In this document: positions 6,760 through 13,686 of the stretch, piece after piece
How positions within the stretch are numbered: the stretch's first letter is position 1
Layout of the letters: the number at the start of each line of letters is the position of its first letter
Origin: an uncultured Bacilli bacterium
GTDB taxonomy: Bacteria > Bacillota_I > Bacilli_A > RF39 > UBA660
Length of the DNA stretch: 27,061 bases
Direction: 5' to 3'
Assembly (NCBI GenBank): GCA_944336815.1
Contig: CALVLG010000004.1
Coordinates: forward strand, 1 to 27,061
The notes under the pieces: generated by a model
What the model was told of the DNA's origin: nothing
The model's database searches: none
The model's input: the letters and a program-made list of their open reading frames with translations, nothing else
Made by a program: the position numbers and the translations under genes

Positions 6760-8005
6760 CAATAATTTTAATATCGGCTCCGACATTAGATAATTTTTCT
6801 ACAATATGTTCATAACCTCTTAAAATATGCCCTATTTCATTTATTTGGGTTGTGCCTTTGGCTATTAATCCAGCGATTATCAAGGAAGCACCGGCTCTTA
6901 AATCACTGGCAGTCACATTGTTACCATAAAGCGGCGTTTTGCCTTTAATAAAAGCCATTTGATTACGAACCGTTATATCGGCCCCCATAGAATTTAGATA
7001 AGGAACTTGGCCCATTCGGTTTGAATGAATTGTTTCTTCTAAAATACTAATTCCCTCACATTGAGTCATCAAAACGGTCATAGGTTGAGCTAAGTCCGTT
7101 GGAAAACCTGGATATATTAAGGTTGTGACATTAAATGGGCTTAATTTTTCGGCTTTATTAATAATAATACTATTTTCTTTTATAGTCATTTTGACCCCTA
7201 TATCATTTAATTTACTTAAAAGTGAAGTCAAATGTTCTTTGATAACGTTTGTTATTTCGAGGTTTTGGCCTAGCAAGGCTCCCATTATGATATAGGTTCC
7301 TGCTTCTATACGATCAGGAATTACTTCAACCATGGCTTTGTGAAGGTATTTTACGCCTTCAATCGTAATTTTACTTGTTCCTGCCCCTCTTATTTTAGCC
7401 CCCATGTTATTTAAGTATGTGGCAACATTAACTATTTCAGGTTCTTTGGCTGCATTATTAATAACGGTTGTGCCTTCTGCTTTCACCGCGGCTAACATAA
7501 CATTAATTGTAGCGCCGACGCTGGCAAAGTCAAAATATATTTTATTGCCAACTAATTTATCAGCTTTAATAATATATTTGTTTTCTTCTTCAGTTATTGT
7601 TGCTCCAAGAGCTTTAAAGCCTTTTAAGTGAAAATCTATTTTACGATTACCAATTTTACATCCACCTGGTAAAGCTATTTCAACATACTTACACTTTCCT
7701 AATAATGCCCCCATAAAATAATAAGACGCCCGAAGTTTAGAAGATAGTTCTTCCGTAATGGATTTATTTTTGATGTTCTTAGAATCAATCTTTAAAGTGT
7801 CATTATCAATCGTTACTTTGGCATTTAGTAATTTTAAAATTGCTATTAAATTATCCCGGTCAGATATTTCAGGCACACTTAAAATAGATGTTTCTTCATC
7901 ACATAATATAGAAGCTGGGATGAGTGCGACAGCACTATTCTTAGCCCCTGAAATTGGAATTGTTCCAGTTAAATTATGACCACCGTTTATAATTATTTTT
8001 TGCAT
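6749..8005 (-). CDS. murA: UDP-N-acetylglucosamine 1-carboxyvinyltransferase
   Basis: Cytosolic enzyme transferring enolpyruvate from phosphoenolpyruvate to UDP-GlcNAc, the first committed step of peptidoglycan synthesis. The protein is 418 aa, the normal length. It has the conserved GAKNSA near residues 20-25 and the catalytic cysteine Cys116 in PGGCKIGNR, so the fosfomycin-target residue is retained. The last third has DLRAGASLIIAGL-like repeats of the inside-out barrel. The start at 8005 (MQKIIINGG) is preferred over the frame start at 8023 because GAGGGTG lies about 9 bases upstream. In B. subtilis murAA lies beside spoIID; here several genes intervene. Confidence 0.95.
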   Translation of the reverse strand: MQKIIINGGHNLTGTIPISGAKNSAVALIPASILCDEETSILSVPEISDRDNLIAILKLLNAKVTIDNDTLKIDSKNIKNKSITEELSSKLRASYYFMGALLGKCKYVEIALPGGCKIGNRKIDFHLKGFKALGATITEEENKYIIKADKLVGNKIYFDFASVGATINVMLAAVKAEGTTVINNAAKEPEIVNVATYLNNMGAKIRGAGTSKITIEGVKYLHKAMVEVIPDRIEAGTYIIMGALLGQNLEITNVIKEHLTSLLSKLNDIGVKMTIKENSIIINKAEKLSPFNVTTLIYPGFPTDLAQPMTVLMTQCEGISILEETIHSNRMGQVPYLNSMGADITVRNQMAFIKGKTPLYGNNVTASDLRAGASLIIAGLIAKGTTQINEIGHILRGYEHIVEKLSNVGADIKIIEEE

Positions 8006-8074
8006 AAAAAAAATCACCCTCATATTTATTTAAATATATCAAATTTTTATTTATTTTCCTAGGTTTTTTCGCAA

Positions 8075-8614
8075 TTATTTACAAATGTGAAATATTCCTA
8101 GAACAATTAATAAGCCTAAACCTAGTATATTAGCCTTTTTGCCAAGTTTTTGGGAAGCAAATTTACCTAGGAATAAACCTGTTGCGGTAAAAAAGAAACT
8201 TGTTAAAGAAAAGATACTCATGGCTAAAATTTTATTTTGCGTTATAGCTGATAAGGCTAGGCCTGTTGAGAAAGCATCAATAGATACACCAAAGGCAAAT
8301 AGAAACATACCAAAAAAAGAAAAATTTATTTCTTCTAATGGTTCATTCTTTATTAAATCTATTAATAAATTAGCCGCGATGAAAAGTAAAATACAACCTA
8401 AAAATAAATTACTATTCATGGAAAAGAAATTCATGAGATTTTGACCTAAGATATTTCCTAAAAAAGGCATGATAAAATGCATGATACCAACTATTGTACT
8501 TAGAATAAAACATTTTTGTCTTTTTAAATTATATGTTCCTATACCTAACGATAAAGAAAAGGTATCCATGCTTAAGGCTATACCTATCAAGAAAATGTTT
8601 ATTATTTCTGCCAT
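8075..8614 (-). CDS. mntP: Putative manganese efflux pump MntP
   Basis: Polytopic membrane protein of 179 aa with about six hydrophobic segments and the two internal-repeat acidic motifs, ALSMDTFSLSLG (near 13-24) and GVSIDAFSTGLA (near 109-120), typical of MntP. MntP exports Mn(II) to protect against excess. It lies between spoIIR and murA, matching the prfA-prmC-spoIIR-ywlD area of B. subtilis. The related sporulation protein YtaF shares the fold but not this location. The ribosome-binding GGGGAG is within a hairpin. No yybP-ykoY Mn riboswitch was seen upstream; only 38 bases separate it from spoIIR. Confidence 0.85.
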   Translation of the reverse strand: MAEIINIFLIGIALSMDTFSLSLGIGTYNLKRQKCFILSTIVGIMHFIMPFLGNILGQNLMNFFSMNSNLFLGCILLFIAANLLIDLIKNEPLEEINFSFFGMFLFAFGVSIDAFSTGLALSAITQNKILAMSIFSLTSFFFTATGLFLGKFASQKLGKKANILGLGLLIVLGIFHICK

Positions 8615-8646
8615 AAAAACTCCCCATTACATTGTATGGGGTTTTG
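8615..8646 (-). promoter_or_regulatory. Hairpin covering the mntP ribosome-binding site
   Basis: On the - strand CCCCAT pairs with ATGGGG (complements of 8636-8641 and 8622-8627), followed by AG and five Ts and then the mntP ATG. The GGGGAG Shine-Dalgarno is in the stem. It could act as a weak spoIIR terminator or limit mntP translation unless melted. Confidence 0.45.
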
Positions 8647-8652
8647 TTATTT

Positions 8653-9159
8653 TTATGAGTTATATTTAGTTAAAATATCTTTGATTAAAAAACGATACTC
8701 GATATTTTCAGTTTCTTCTTCTTTAGCTTCTAAAAGGCATAAAGGTGGGAACATTACACACCACCAATTTTTCCCGGCACCTCCACCTAAGGTAATTACC
8801 AAAGATTCATAGTTGCCACTTGGATATGATAAGCCGTGATATTCTTTGGCTGGAAAATAGTTTTGGCCTAAAGAAATTTGAAAATCATCAGTATATTTAG
8901 CAATAATGTTTTGAATTAAAGGAAGATTATTTTTTAAAATTTCTTTTGCTTCTATACTTGTTTTGACGTTTTGCATTAAAGGAAGCGCTACCTTAGTAAC
9001 ATCGTCTTTTATTTTCCGTTTTAAGTTTTGGTCTGCTATGGTATCGCTGTTGGCAATTATTCGAAAGCGAATGGCATACTCTGGAATGACAATTTGTTCT
9101 TTATTTAGATAAAAATAACAAAGAAAAACCACAAATAAAATAGGAATAATTTTTTTCAT
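8653..9159 (-). CDS. spoIIR: Stage II sporulation protein R
   Basis: SpoIIR is made in the forespore, secreted into the intermembrane space, and triggers SpoIIGA to process pro-sigma-E in the mother cell. The 168-aa protein has an N-terminal signal sequence (about 3-18). The family block IRFRIIANSDTIADQNLK follows, then YPSGNYESLVITLGGG, and the hallmark GKNWWCVMFPPLC. Ribosome site AGGTG precedes the start. It follows prmC by 39 bases, the same order as in B. subtilis (prfA-prmC-spoIIR). Its presence with spoIID and spoIIQ indicates a working or recently working sporulation programme. Confidence 0.95.
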   Translation of the reverse strand: MKKIIPILFVVFLCYFYLNKEQIVIPEYAIRFRIIANSDTIADQNLKRKIKDDVTKVALPLMQNVKTSIEAKEILKNNLPLIQNIIAKYTDDFQISLGQNYFPAKEYHGLSYPSGNYESLVITLGGGAGKNWWCVMFPPLCLLEAKEEETENIEYRFLIKDILTKYNS

Positions 9160-9198
9160 TTTTTCACCTATTTTGTTTATGGTTTATTTTTGAAAGTT

Positions 9199-9939
9199 TT
9201 ATTCATTTATTAAAAAAATAAAACGGTCTTTACCAGCTAAATCTTTTTCTAAGAAGAGTTTATAGGTAGGAAGATATTTGTTTTTTAAAATTGTAAGATC
9301 TTTTCCTTGGGTCATCCCTATTTCAAAGGCAATTAGTTTTGGCTTTGTTGATAAAGATGCAACTTTTTTTAAAATGAGTTCATAAAAATATAGACCATTA
9401 TTTGGGGCGAATAAAGCCATTTGGGGCTCGTATTTCGTTTCGAGGCCAACTTTTTCATCTTCTTTTACATAAGGAGGGTTACTAATTATGATGTCATAGT
9501 CTTTTAAAGATACATCCTTTAGATCTTGCTCTATAAAAGTTATTGCAACTTGATTATTATAGGCGTTTTCTTTTGCTAATTCTAAGGCATCTTTTGAAAT
9601 ATCAACAGCGGTTACTTCTGAATGGATATTTTTTTTCAAGGCGATTGCAATACAGCCACTGCCAGTGCCAAGGTCGATTATTTTAGGATAAGATAAGTTC
9701 ATTTTCTTAATTTTTTTAATTGTTTTATCGACTAATTCTTCAGTTTCAAAACGCGGGATTAAAACACGGTTATCCACCTTAAGTAAAACGTTTAAAAATT
9801 CGACATTGCCAATTAAATATTGAATAGGATAATTATTTGCTATTTTTGTAACTATTTCCCCCATCTTTTGGGGATATTTGCTTGTTAATAACTGCCAATC
9901 TTTTTCACTTATATTGTGAGGCTTTTTTATTTCAGTCAT
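9199..9939 (-). CDS. prmC: Peptide chain release factor N5-glutamine methyltransferase
   Basis: PrmC (HemK) methylates the Gln of the GGQ motif in release factors using S-adenosylmethionine. The 246-aa protein has the family block PIQYLIGNVEFL (near 34-45), RVLIPRFETEELV, the SAM motif IDLGTGSGCIAIAL (near 87-100) and the catalytic NPPY (near 155). The N-terminal helical domain is about 30 residues shorter than in B. subtilis PrmC. No good ribosome site lies right before the ATG; instead a 16-codon open frame with its own site ends 1 base upstream, suggesting coupling. Its substrate gene prfA is directly upstream. Confidence 0.92.
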   Translation of the reverse strand: MTEIKKPHNISEKDWQLLTSKYPQKMGEIVTKIANNYPIQYLIGNVEFLNVLLKVDNRVLIPRFETEELVDKTIKKIKKMNLSYPKIIDLGTGSGCIAIALKKNIHSEVTAVDISKDALELAKENAYNNQVAITFIEQDLKDVSLKDYDIIISNPPYVKEDEKVGLETKYEPQMALFAPNNGLYFYELILKKVASLSTKPKLIAFEIGMTQGKDLTILKNKYLPTYKLFLEKDLAGKDRFIFLINE

Positions 9940-9940
9940 T

Positions 9941-9991
9941 TTATAATTTATACTTTCCTTCTATATAATTTATGTTTTCTACAAAATTCAT
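9941..9991 (-). CDS. Short upstream open frame coupled to prmC
   Basis: A 16-codon frame (MNFVENINYIEGKYKL) with a purine-rich site (AAAGAGGA) before its ATG. Its TAA is separated from the prmC ATG by a single base. prmC lacks a well-spaced site of its own, so ribosomes finishing this frame may re-initiate on prmC. It could be a leader peptide or a remnant or frameshifted N-terminus. It does not clearly match the usual PrmC N-terminus. Confidence 0.35.
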   Translation of the reverse strand: MNFVENINYIEGKYKL

Positions 9992-10011
9992 TTTGATTCC
10001 TCTTTCTAAGC

Positions 10012-10032
10012 AAAAAACAGGTTATTCACCTG
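10012..10032 (-). terminator. Small intrinsic terminator at the prfA stop
   Basis: On the - strand CAGGT, loop GAATA, ACCTG, then six Ts. The prfA TAA stop lies across the loop. The stem is short (5 bp plus a wobble), so it is likely a partial terminator reducing prmC expression relative to prfA. Confidence 0.5.
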
Positions 10033-11077
10033 CTAATTTTCTTTTTATATCTTCAGTTATTAACGCTTCAATTATTGGATCAAGGTCACCATCCATTACA
10101 CGATCTAAAGCCATAACAGAAAAATTTATACGGTGATCTGTTACTCTGTTTTGAGGATAATTATAAGTTCTTATTTTTTCTGAACGATCGCCAGTACCAA
10201 TCTTACTTTTACGTTCACTGCCAACTTCTTGTTCTTTTTCTTGTTCCATTTTATCATATAATTTGATTTTTAAAAGTTTCATTGCTTTATCTTTATTTTT
10301 TAATTGGCTACGTTCATTTTGGCATGTCACAACGGTATTTGTCGGTAAATGGGTGATACGAACAGCAGAATTAGCGGTATTTACTGATTGGCCACCCGCG
10401 CCACTTGAATGATAAACGTCAATTTTTAAATCACTTTCTTTTATATCAATGTCGATGTCTTCTACTTCTGGCATTACTAATACTGTTGCCGTTGAAGTAT
10501 GAACGCGGCCTTGCGTTTCAGTTACAGGTACTCTTTGAACACGATGAGCACCACTTTCATACTTTAATTTGCTATATACATTTTCACCTTTAATTGTACA
10601 TTCAACTTGGGAAAATCCGCCACTTGTGCCTTCGACTTGGTGATCTATTTCAATTTTCCAGCCTTGTTTTTCAGCATAATATGTATACATTCTTAATAAA
10701 TCGCCAGCAAAGATATTCGCTTCATCACCACCTGCGGCTCCTCTTATTTCCATGATAATATTTTTTCCATCGTTTTCGTCTTTAGGAATTAAAAGAATTT
10801 CTAACTCATGTTCGATTTGTGTTAATTTAGCTGTATTCTCTTCTATTTCTAACTCAGCCATATCATGTAATTCTGGATCGTTTATTAAAGTTTTTGCTTC
10901 AGCTAAGTTATTTTCGACTGTTTCATATTCCTCATATTTATCAACGATTTCTTTTAAATCACTTTGCTCTTTACTTAATTTTTTGATTTTTTGAAAATCA
11001 CTCATTATTTCTGGATTTGTTAATTCATTGGTGATTTCTTGATAACGTTCTTTTATACTTTCTAATCTTTCTTTCAT
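10022..11077 (-). CDS. prfA: Peptide chain release factor 1
   Basis: Class I release factor of 351 aa recognising UAA and UAG and triggering peptide release on the ribosome. The tripeptide anticodon PVT (184-186, in RVPVTETQG) is the RF1 type (RF2 has SPF). The catalytic GGQ is at 228-230 in SSGAGGQSVNTANSAVR. The GDRSEKIRTYNYPQNRVTDHR block follows. Length is normal. It is followed by its modifying enzyme prmC and preceded by rpoE with a 16-base gap, so it lies in a long co-directional unit starting at ywiB. Confidence 0.97.
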   Translation of the reverse strand: MKERLESIKERYQEITNELTNPEIMSDFQKIKKLSKEQSDLKEIVDKYEEYETVENNLAEAKTLINDPELHDMAELEIEENTAKLTQIEHELEILLIPKDENDGKNIIMEIRGAAGGDEANIFAGDLLRMYTYYAEKQGWKIEIDHQVEGTSGGFSQVECTIKGENVYSKLKYESGAHRVQRVPVTETQGRVHTSTATVLVMPEVEDIDIDIKESDLKIDVYHSSGAGGQSVNTANSAVRITHLPTNTVVTCQNERSQLKNKDKAMKLLKIKLYDKMEQEKEQEVGSERKSKIGTGDRSEKIRTYNYPQNRVTDHRINFSVMALDRVMDGDLDPIIEALITEDIKRKLAGE

Positions 11078-11093
11078 AAGAATTTCTTTCTAT

Positions 11094-11522
11094 TTACATA
11101 TTATCTTCGTCTTCGTCATCAATGATTACTAAATCTTTTAAATCGTCATCATCAGTCGTATCATCATCTGCATCTTCATCATAGAAAACATCGTCATTTT
11201 CTTCTTCCTCTTCTACATCATCGTAAGTAGGATCTTCAAATTCTTCATCATCGTCTTCAATAACTAATTTTTCACTGTGACGTGTTTTTAAATCCCAATA
11301 ACCATTTTCTAACATAATAAATTTTTTATCTGTTGTTAATATTTCAAAGAAATCAGCAATATGATTTTCAAAATCTTGTTCTGTTAACCCTAAAACATCA
11401 CATACTTTATGAAATAAGTCGGTAATTTTCATTTTTTTCTTTGATTCATCTAAAATCATATAAGCTATGTCGTCATAGCCCATTAGTTCTAATTCTTCTT
11501 TTGGTATATCTTTTAATTTCAT
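11094..11522 (-). CDS. rpoE: RNA polymerase delta subunit
   Basis: Delta is a Firmicute-specific RNA polymerase subunit that speeds core recycling and alters promoter selectivity. The 142-aa protein has an N-terminal HARE-HTH domain (about 1-90) with LMGYDDIAYMIL and FFEILTTDKKFI. A highly acidic, disordered tail rich in Asp and Glu runs from about residue 93 to the end. Ribosome site AAGGAG precedes the ATG. It is preceded by argS with a 12-base gap and followed by prfA. This is not the unrelated sigma-E also called rpoE. Confidence 0.93.
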   Translation of the reverse strand: MKLKDIPKEELELMGYDDIAYMILDESKKKMKITDLFHKVCDVLGLTEQDFENHIADFFEILTTDKKFIMLENGYWDLKTRHSEKLVIEDDDEEFEDPTYDDVEEEEENDDVFYDEDADDDTTDDDDLKDLVIIDDEDEDNM

Positions 11523-11534
11523 ATTTCCTTCTCC

Positions 11535-13247
11535 TTACATTTTTTTGGGAATATTAATACCTAAAAGGTATAACATGTCTTTAATAATTTTGCAAGATAA
11601 ATCTAACAAAATTAACCAATCTTCTTTCTTTTTTACATCTTCTAAATTATTTATATGATTATTTTCATAAAAGGCATTCAAATTTACACATAATTCGTAA
11701 AGGTAATTTGCAAGAATAGATGGCAATCTCGTTGTATAGCTATAATTTAAAGCGTTTTCTAATTCTAATATTTTCATTCTTAATTCACGGTCAACATTAT
11801 TATATATTGTATTAGTTAGTTTGTTTGTAGAAATATAGTTTTCTTTTGTTAAAATGTTGGCAATTCTTAAATAAGTATACAAAATGTATGGCCCAGTTTT
11901 GCCAATAACAGAGGAAAACTTTTTTGAATCAAAAATGTAGTCTTTTTCACGATTGTTTTGTAAATCCGCAAATTTAATAATTGCATTTACTAAAATATCT
12001 AAATCTTCATTATCCATACTGGTATTTTTTGGATTAGAATTTAAGAACGCTTCTTTTGTTTCGGTAAATAATTCATCTAATTTAGGGGCTGTGCCAGCTC
12101 TTGTTTTATATGGCTTGCCATCAAGACCATTAACCGTACCAAAACCAAGATGTTCAAAATTAGTACTTTTGGTAATTCCTAGTTTTTCGCATACCCGAAA
12201 TAGTTGCGTAAAGTGCATTCCTTGTCTTAAATCGGTAACATAGAGAATTTTTTGAGGATTATAGTCGATAATTCTTTCAAAAATAGTGGCTAAGTCGGTT
12301 GTTCCATATAAATATGCACCATTACTCTTTTGAAAAATAAATGGGGGAAGTTCTTTACTATCTTCGGATTTGGCAACATCAATAATTAAAGCTCCTTCAC
12401 TTTGTTTTAAAAGTTTTTTAGCTTCTAAAGCCTGTTTAGCTTTATCAATATATGGATAAGCGTTTGATTCACCGTACCACAAATCAAAATGAACATCTAA
12501 ATAATCATAAATTCTTAAAATATCCCTACCTGATACTTCTCTTATTTTAACAAAATAGGCTTGATATTCTTGGTTTCCGTCTTGTAAATCTTTCGTTATT
12601 TGAGCACATATTGTTTTTATTTCATCATTTTCTTTACATAAACCACTCATTTTAGGATAAATACGGTCTAATATTTCAATTGTAATATCGTTAATACTTA
12701 TATTCTCGCTTTTTAAACCATAAATTACTTGACCAATTTGCAAGCCATAATCACCTAAGTGGACATCGCTAATTACTTCATGACCATAATATTTTAAAAT
12801 TCTTTTTATTGATTCACCAACAATAGCACTTCTTAAATGGCCAACATGTAGAGGTTTAGCAATATTTGGACCACCATAATCAATTATAATTGTTTCTTTA
12901 GCCGGCATAGTAATAGCAAATTTATCGCTTTCTTTCATGTGATTTAAGATTTCATTAATACATGTATCACTTAATGTAAAATTGATAAATCCTGGTCTAA
13001 CAGCTTCAATTTTGGTAAAAAAAGAAGTGTTGGCATACATTTTTTGAAATTCAGCAGTGATTTTTTCACTAATGTTAAAAGGATTTTCATGTAATTCTTT
13101 GGCTAAAGAAAAGGCCCCATCAAACTGATAATCACATAAGTCTTTCCGGTTGGAAATAATTACTTTAGGTTTTAGAGGATAATTTAATTTTTCAAGGACT
13201 TTCGTTAATTTTTCTTCAATAAAAGTACTAATCACTTTCTTCATCAT
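11535..13247 (-). CDS. argS: Arginyl-tRNA synthetase
   Basis: Class I synthetase of 570 aa charging tRNA-Arg. The N-terminal Arg-tRNA synthetase domain is followed by the HIGH-type motif HVGH at 134-137 (in NIAKPLHVGHLRSA). A degenerate KMSKS region reads KPYKTRAGT, as is usual in ArgS. The C-terminal DALR anticodon-binding domain contains ALNYSYTTRLPSILANYLYEL. It overlaps the end of ywiB by 20 bases. Two ATG codons are adjacent; the one at 13244 has better spacing from the GGAAGG site. No T-box leader is present. Confidence 0.96.
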   Translation of the reverse strand: MMKKVISTFIEEKLTKVLEKLNYPLKPKVIISNRKDLCDYQFDGAFSLAKELHENPFNISEKITAEFQKMYANTSFFTKIEAVRPGFINFTLSDTCINEILNHMKESDKFAITMPAKETIIIDYGGPNIAKPLHVGHLRSAIVGESIKRILKYYGHEVISDVHLGDYGLQIGQVIYGLKSENISINDITIEILDRIYPKMSGLCKENDEIKTICAQITKDLQDGNQEYQAYFVKIREVSGRDILRIYDYLDVHFDLWYGESNAYPYIDKAKQALEAKKLLKQSEGALIIDVAKSEDSKELPPFIFQKSNGAYLYGTTDLATIFERIIDYNPQKILYVTDLRQGMHFTQLFRVCEKLGITKSTNFEHLGFGTVNGLDGKPYKTRAGTAPKLDELFTETKEAFLNSNPKNTSMDNEDLDILVNAIIKFADLQNNREKDYIFDSKKFSSVIGKTGPYILYTYLRIANILTKENYISTNKLTNTIYNNVDRELRMKILELENALNYSYTTRLPSILANYLYELCVNLNAFYENNHINNLEDVKKKEDWLILLDLSCKIIKDMLYLLGINIPKKM

Positions 13248-13590
13248 CCTTCCACGAAATGGTTAAAACATTTTCATTATTATCTGTTTCAATAAAGTAG
13301 GAAATTTTCATTTCGTTTTTATTCTTCAATAGATTAGCATACTCTACTAAAACTTGCAAGTTATATTGTTCCTTTTTTAAGGTTATTTCACTTTTTTGAT
13401 TTTGAATATCTAGAAAAAAGGCATAATCATCATTTTCACGCAAAAAGCTTTCTTCCGCTAAATTAAGGGTATGATGCATGTTTTGAAAAGAAAAAGTTAT
13501 GATTTGATTTTGAATATTGCCCTCAATGTTTTCTTCGTCAATAACATTTTCTTGACCGTTTTTTAATGTGATATGGAGTCTTTTTTTCAT
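13228..13590 (-). CDS. ywiB: DUF1934 (YwiB) family beta-barrel protein
   Basis: Predicted cytosolic protein of 120 aa in the DUF1934/YwiB family, whose role is unknown. It is rich in alternating polar and hydrophobic beta-strands (RLHITLKNGQENV; IITFSFQNMHHTL; ISYFIETDNNENVLTISW). It is the first gene upstream of argS, as in B. subtilis. The start at 13590 is chosen because GAGGTGG lies a few bases upstream and the 13611 frame start would overlap the promoter's transcription start. The C-terminus overlaps argS. Confidence 0.75.
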   Translation of the reverse strand: MKKRLHITLKNGQENVIDEENIEGNIQNQIITFSFQNMHHTLNLAEESFLRENDDYAFFLDIQNQKSEITLKKEQYNLQVLVEYANLLKNKNEMKISYFIETDNNENVLTISWKDDEESD

Positions 13591-13611
13591 GGCCCACCTC
13601 TTTTTTTGCAA

Positions 13612-13617
13612 ATTATA
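13612..13617 (-). promoter_or_regulatory. Putative -10 of the ywiB-argS-rpoE-prfA operon
   Basis: TATAAT on the - strand, 21 bases from the ywiB start. The -35 at 17-bp spacing is only T-rich. It is in the divergent gap with the penicillin-binding protein gene, whose own promoter could not be fixed. Confidence 0.45.
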
Positions 13618-13686
13618 GCACTTTTTAGTATGAAAAAAAAGAATTATTTAAGAATTATTAGACATACTATTTTTAGGTGTTTTGAC

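Noticed and set aside
9940..9991. Frameshifted N-terminus of prmC.
   Set aside because: Joining the short frame to prmC does not restore the usual longer PrmC N-terminus, and the short frame has its own good ribosome site; kept as a separate low-confidence frame.
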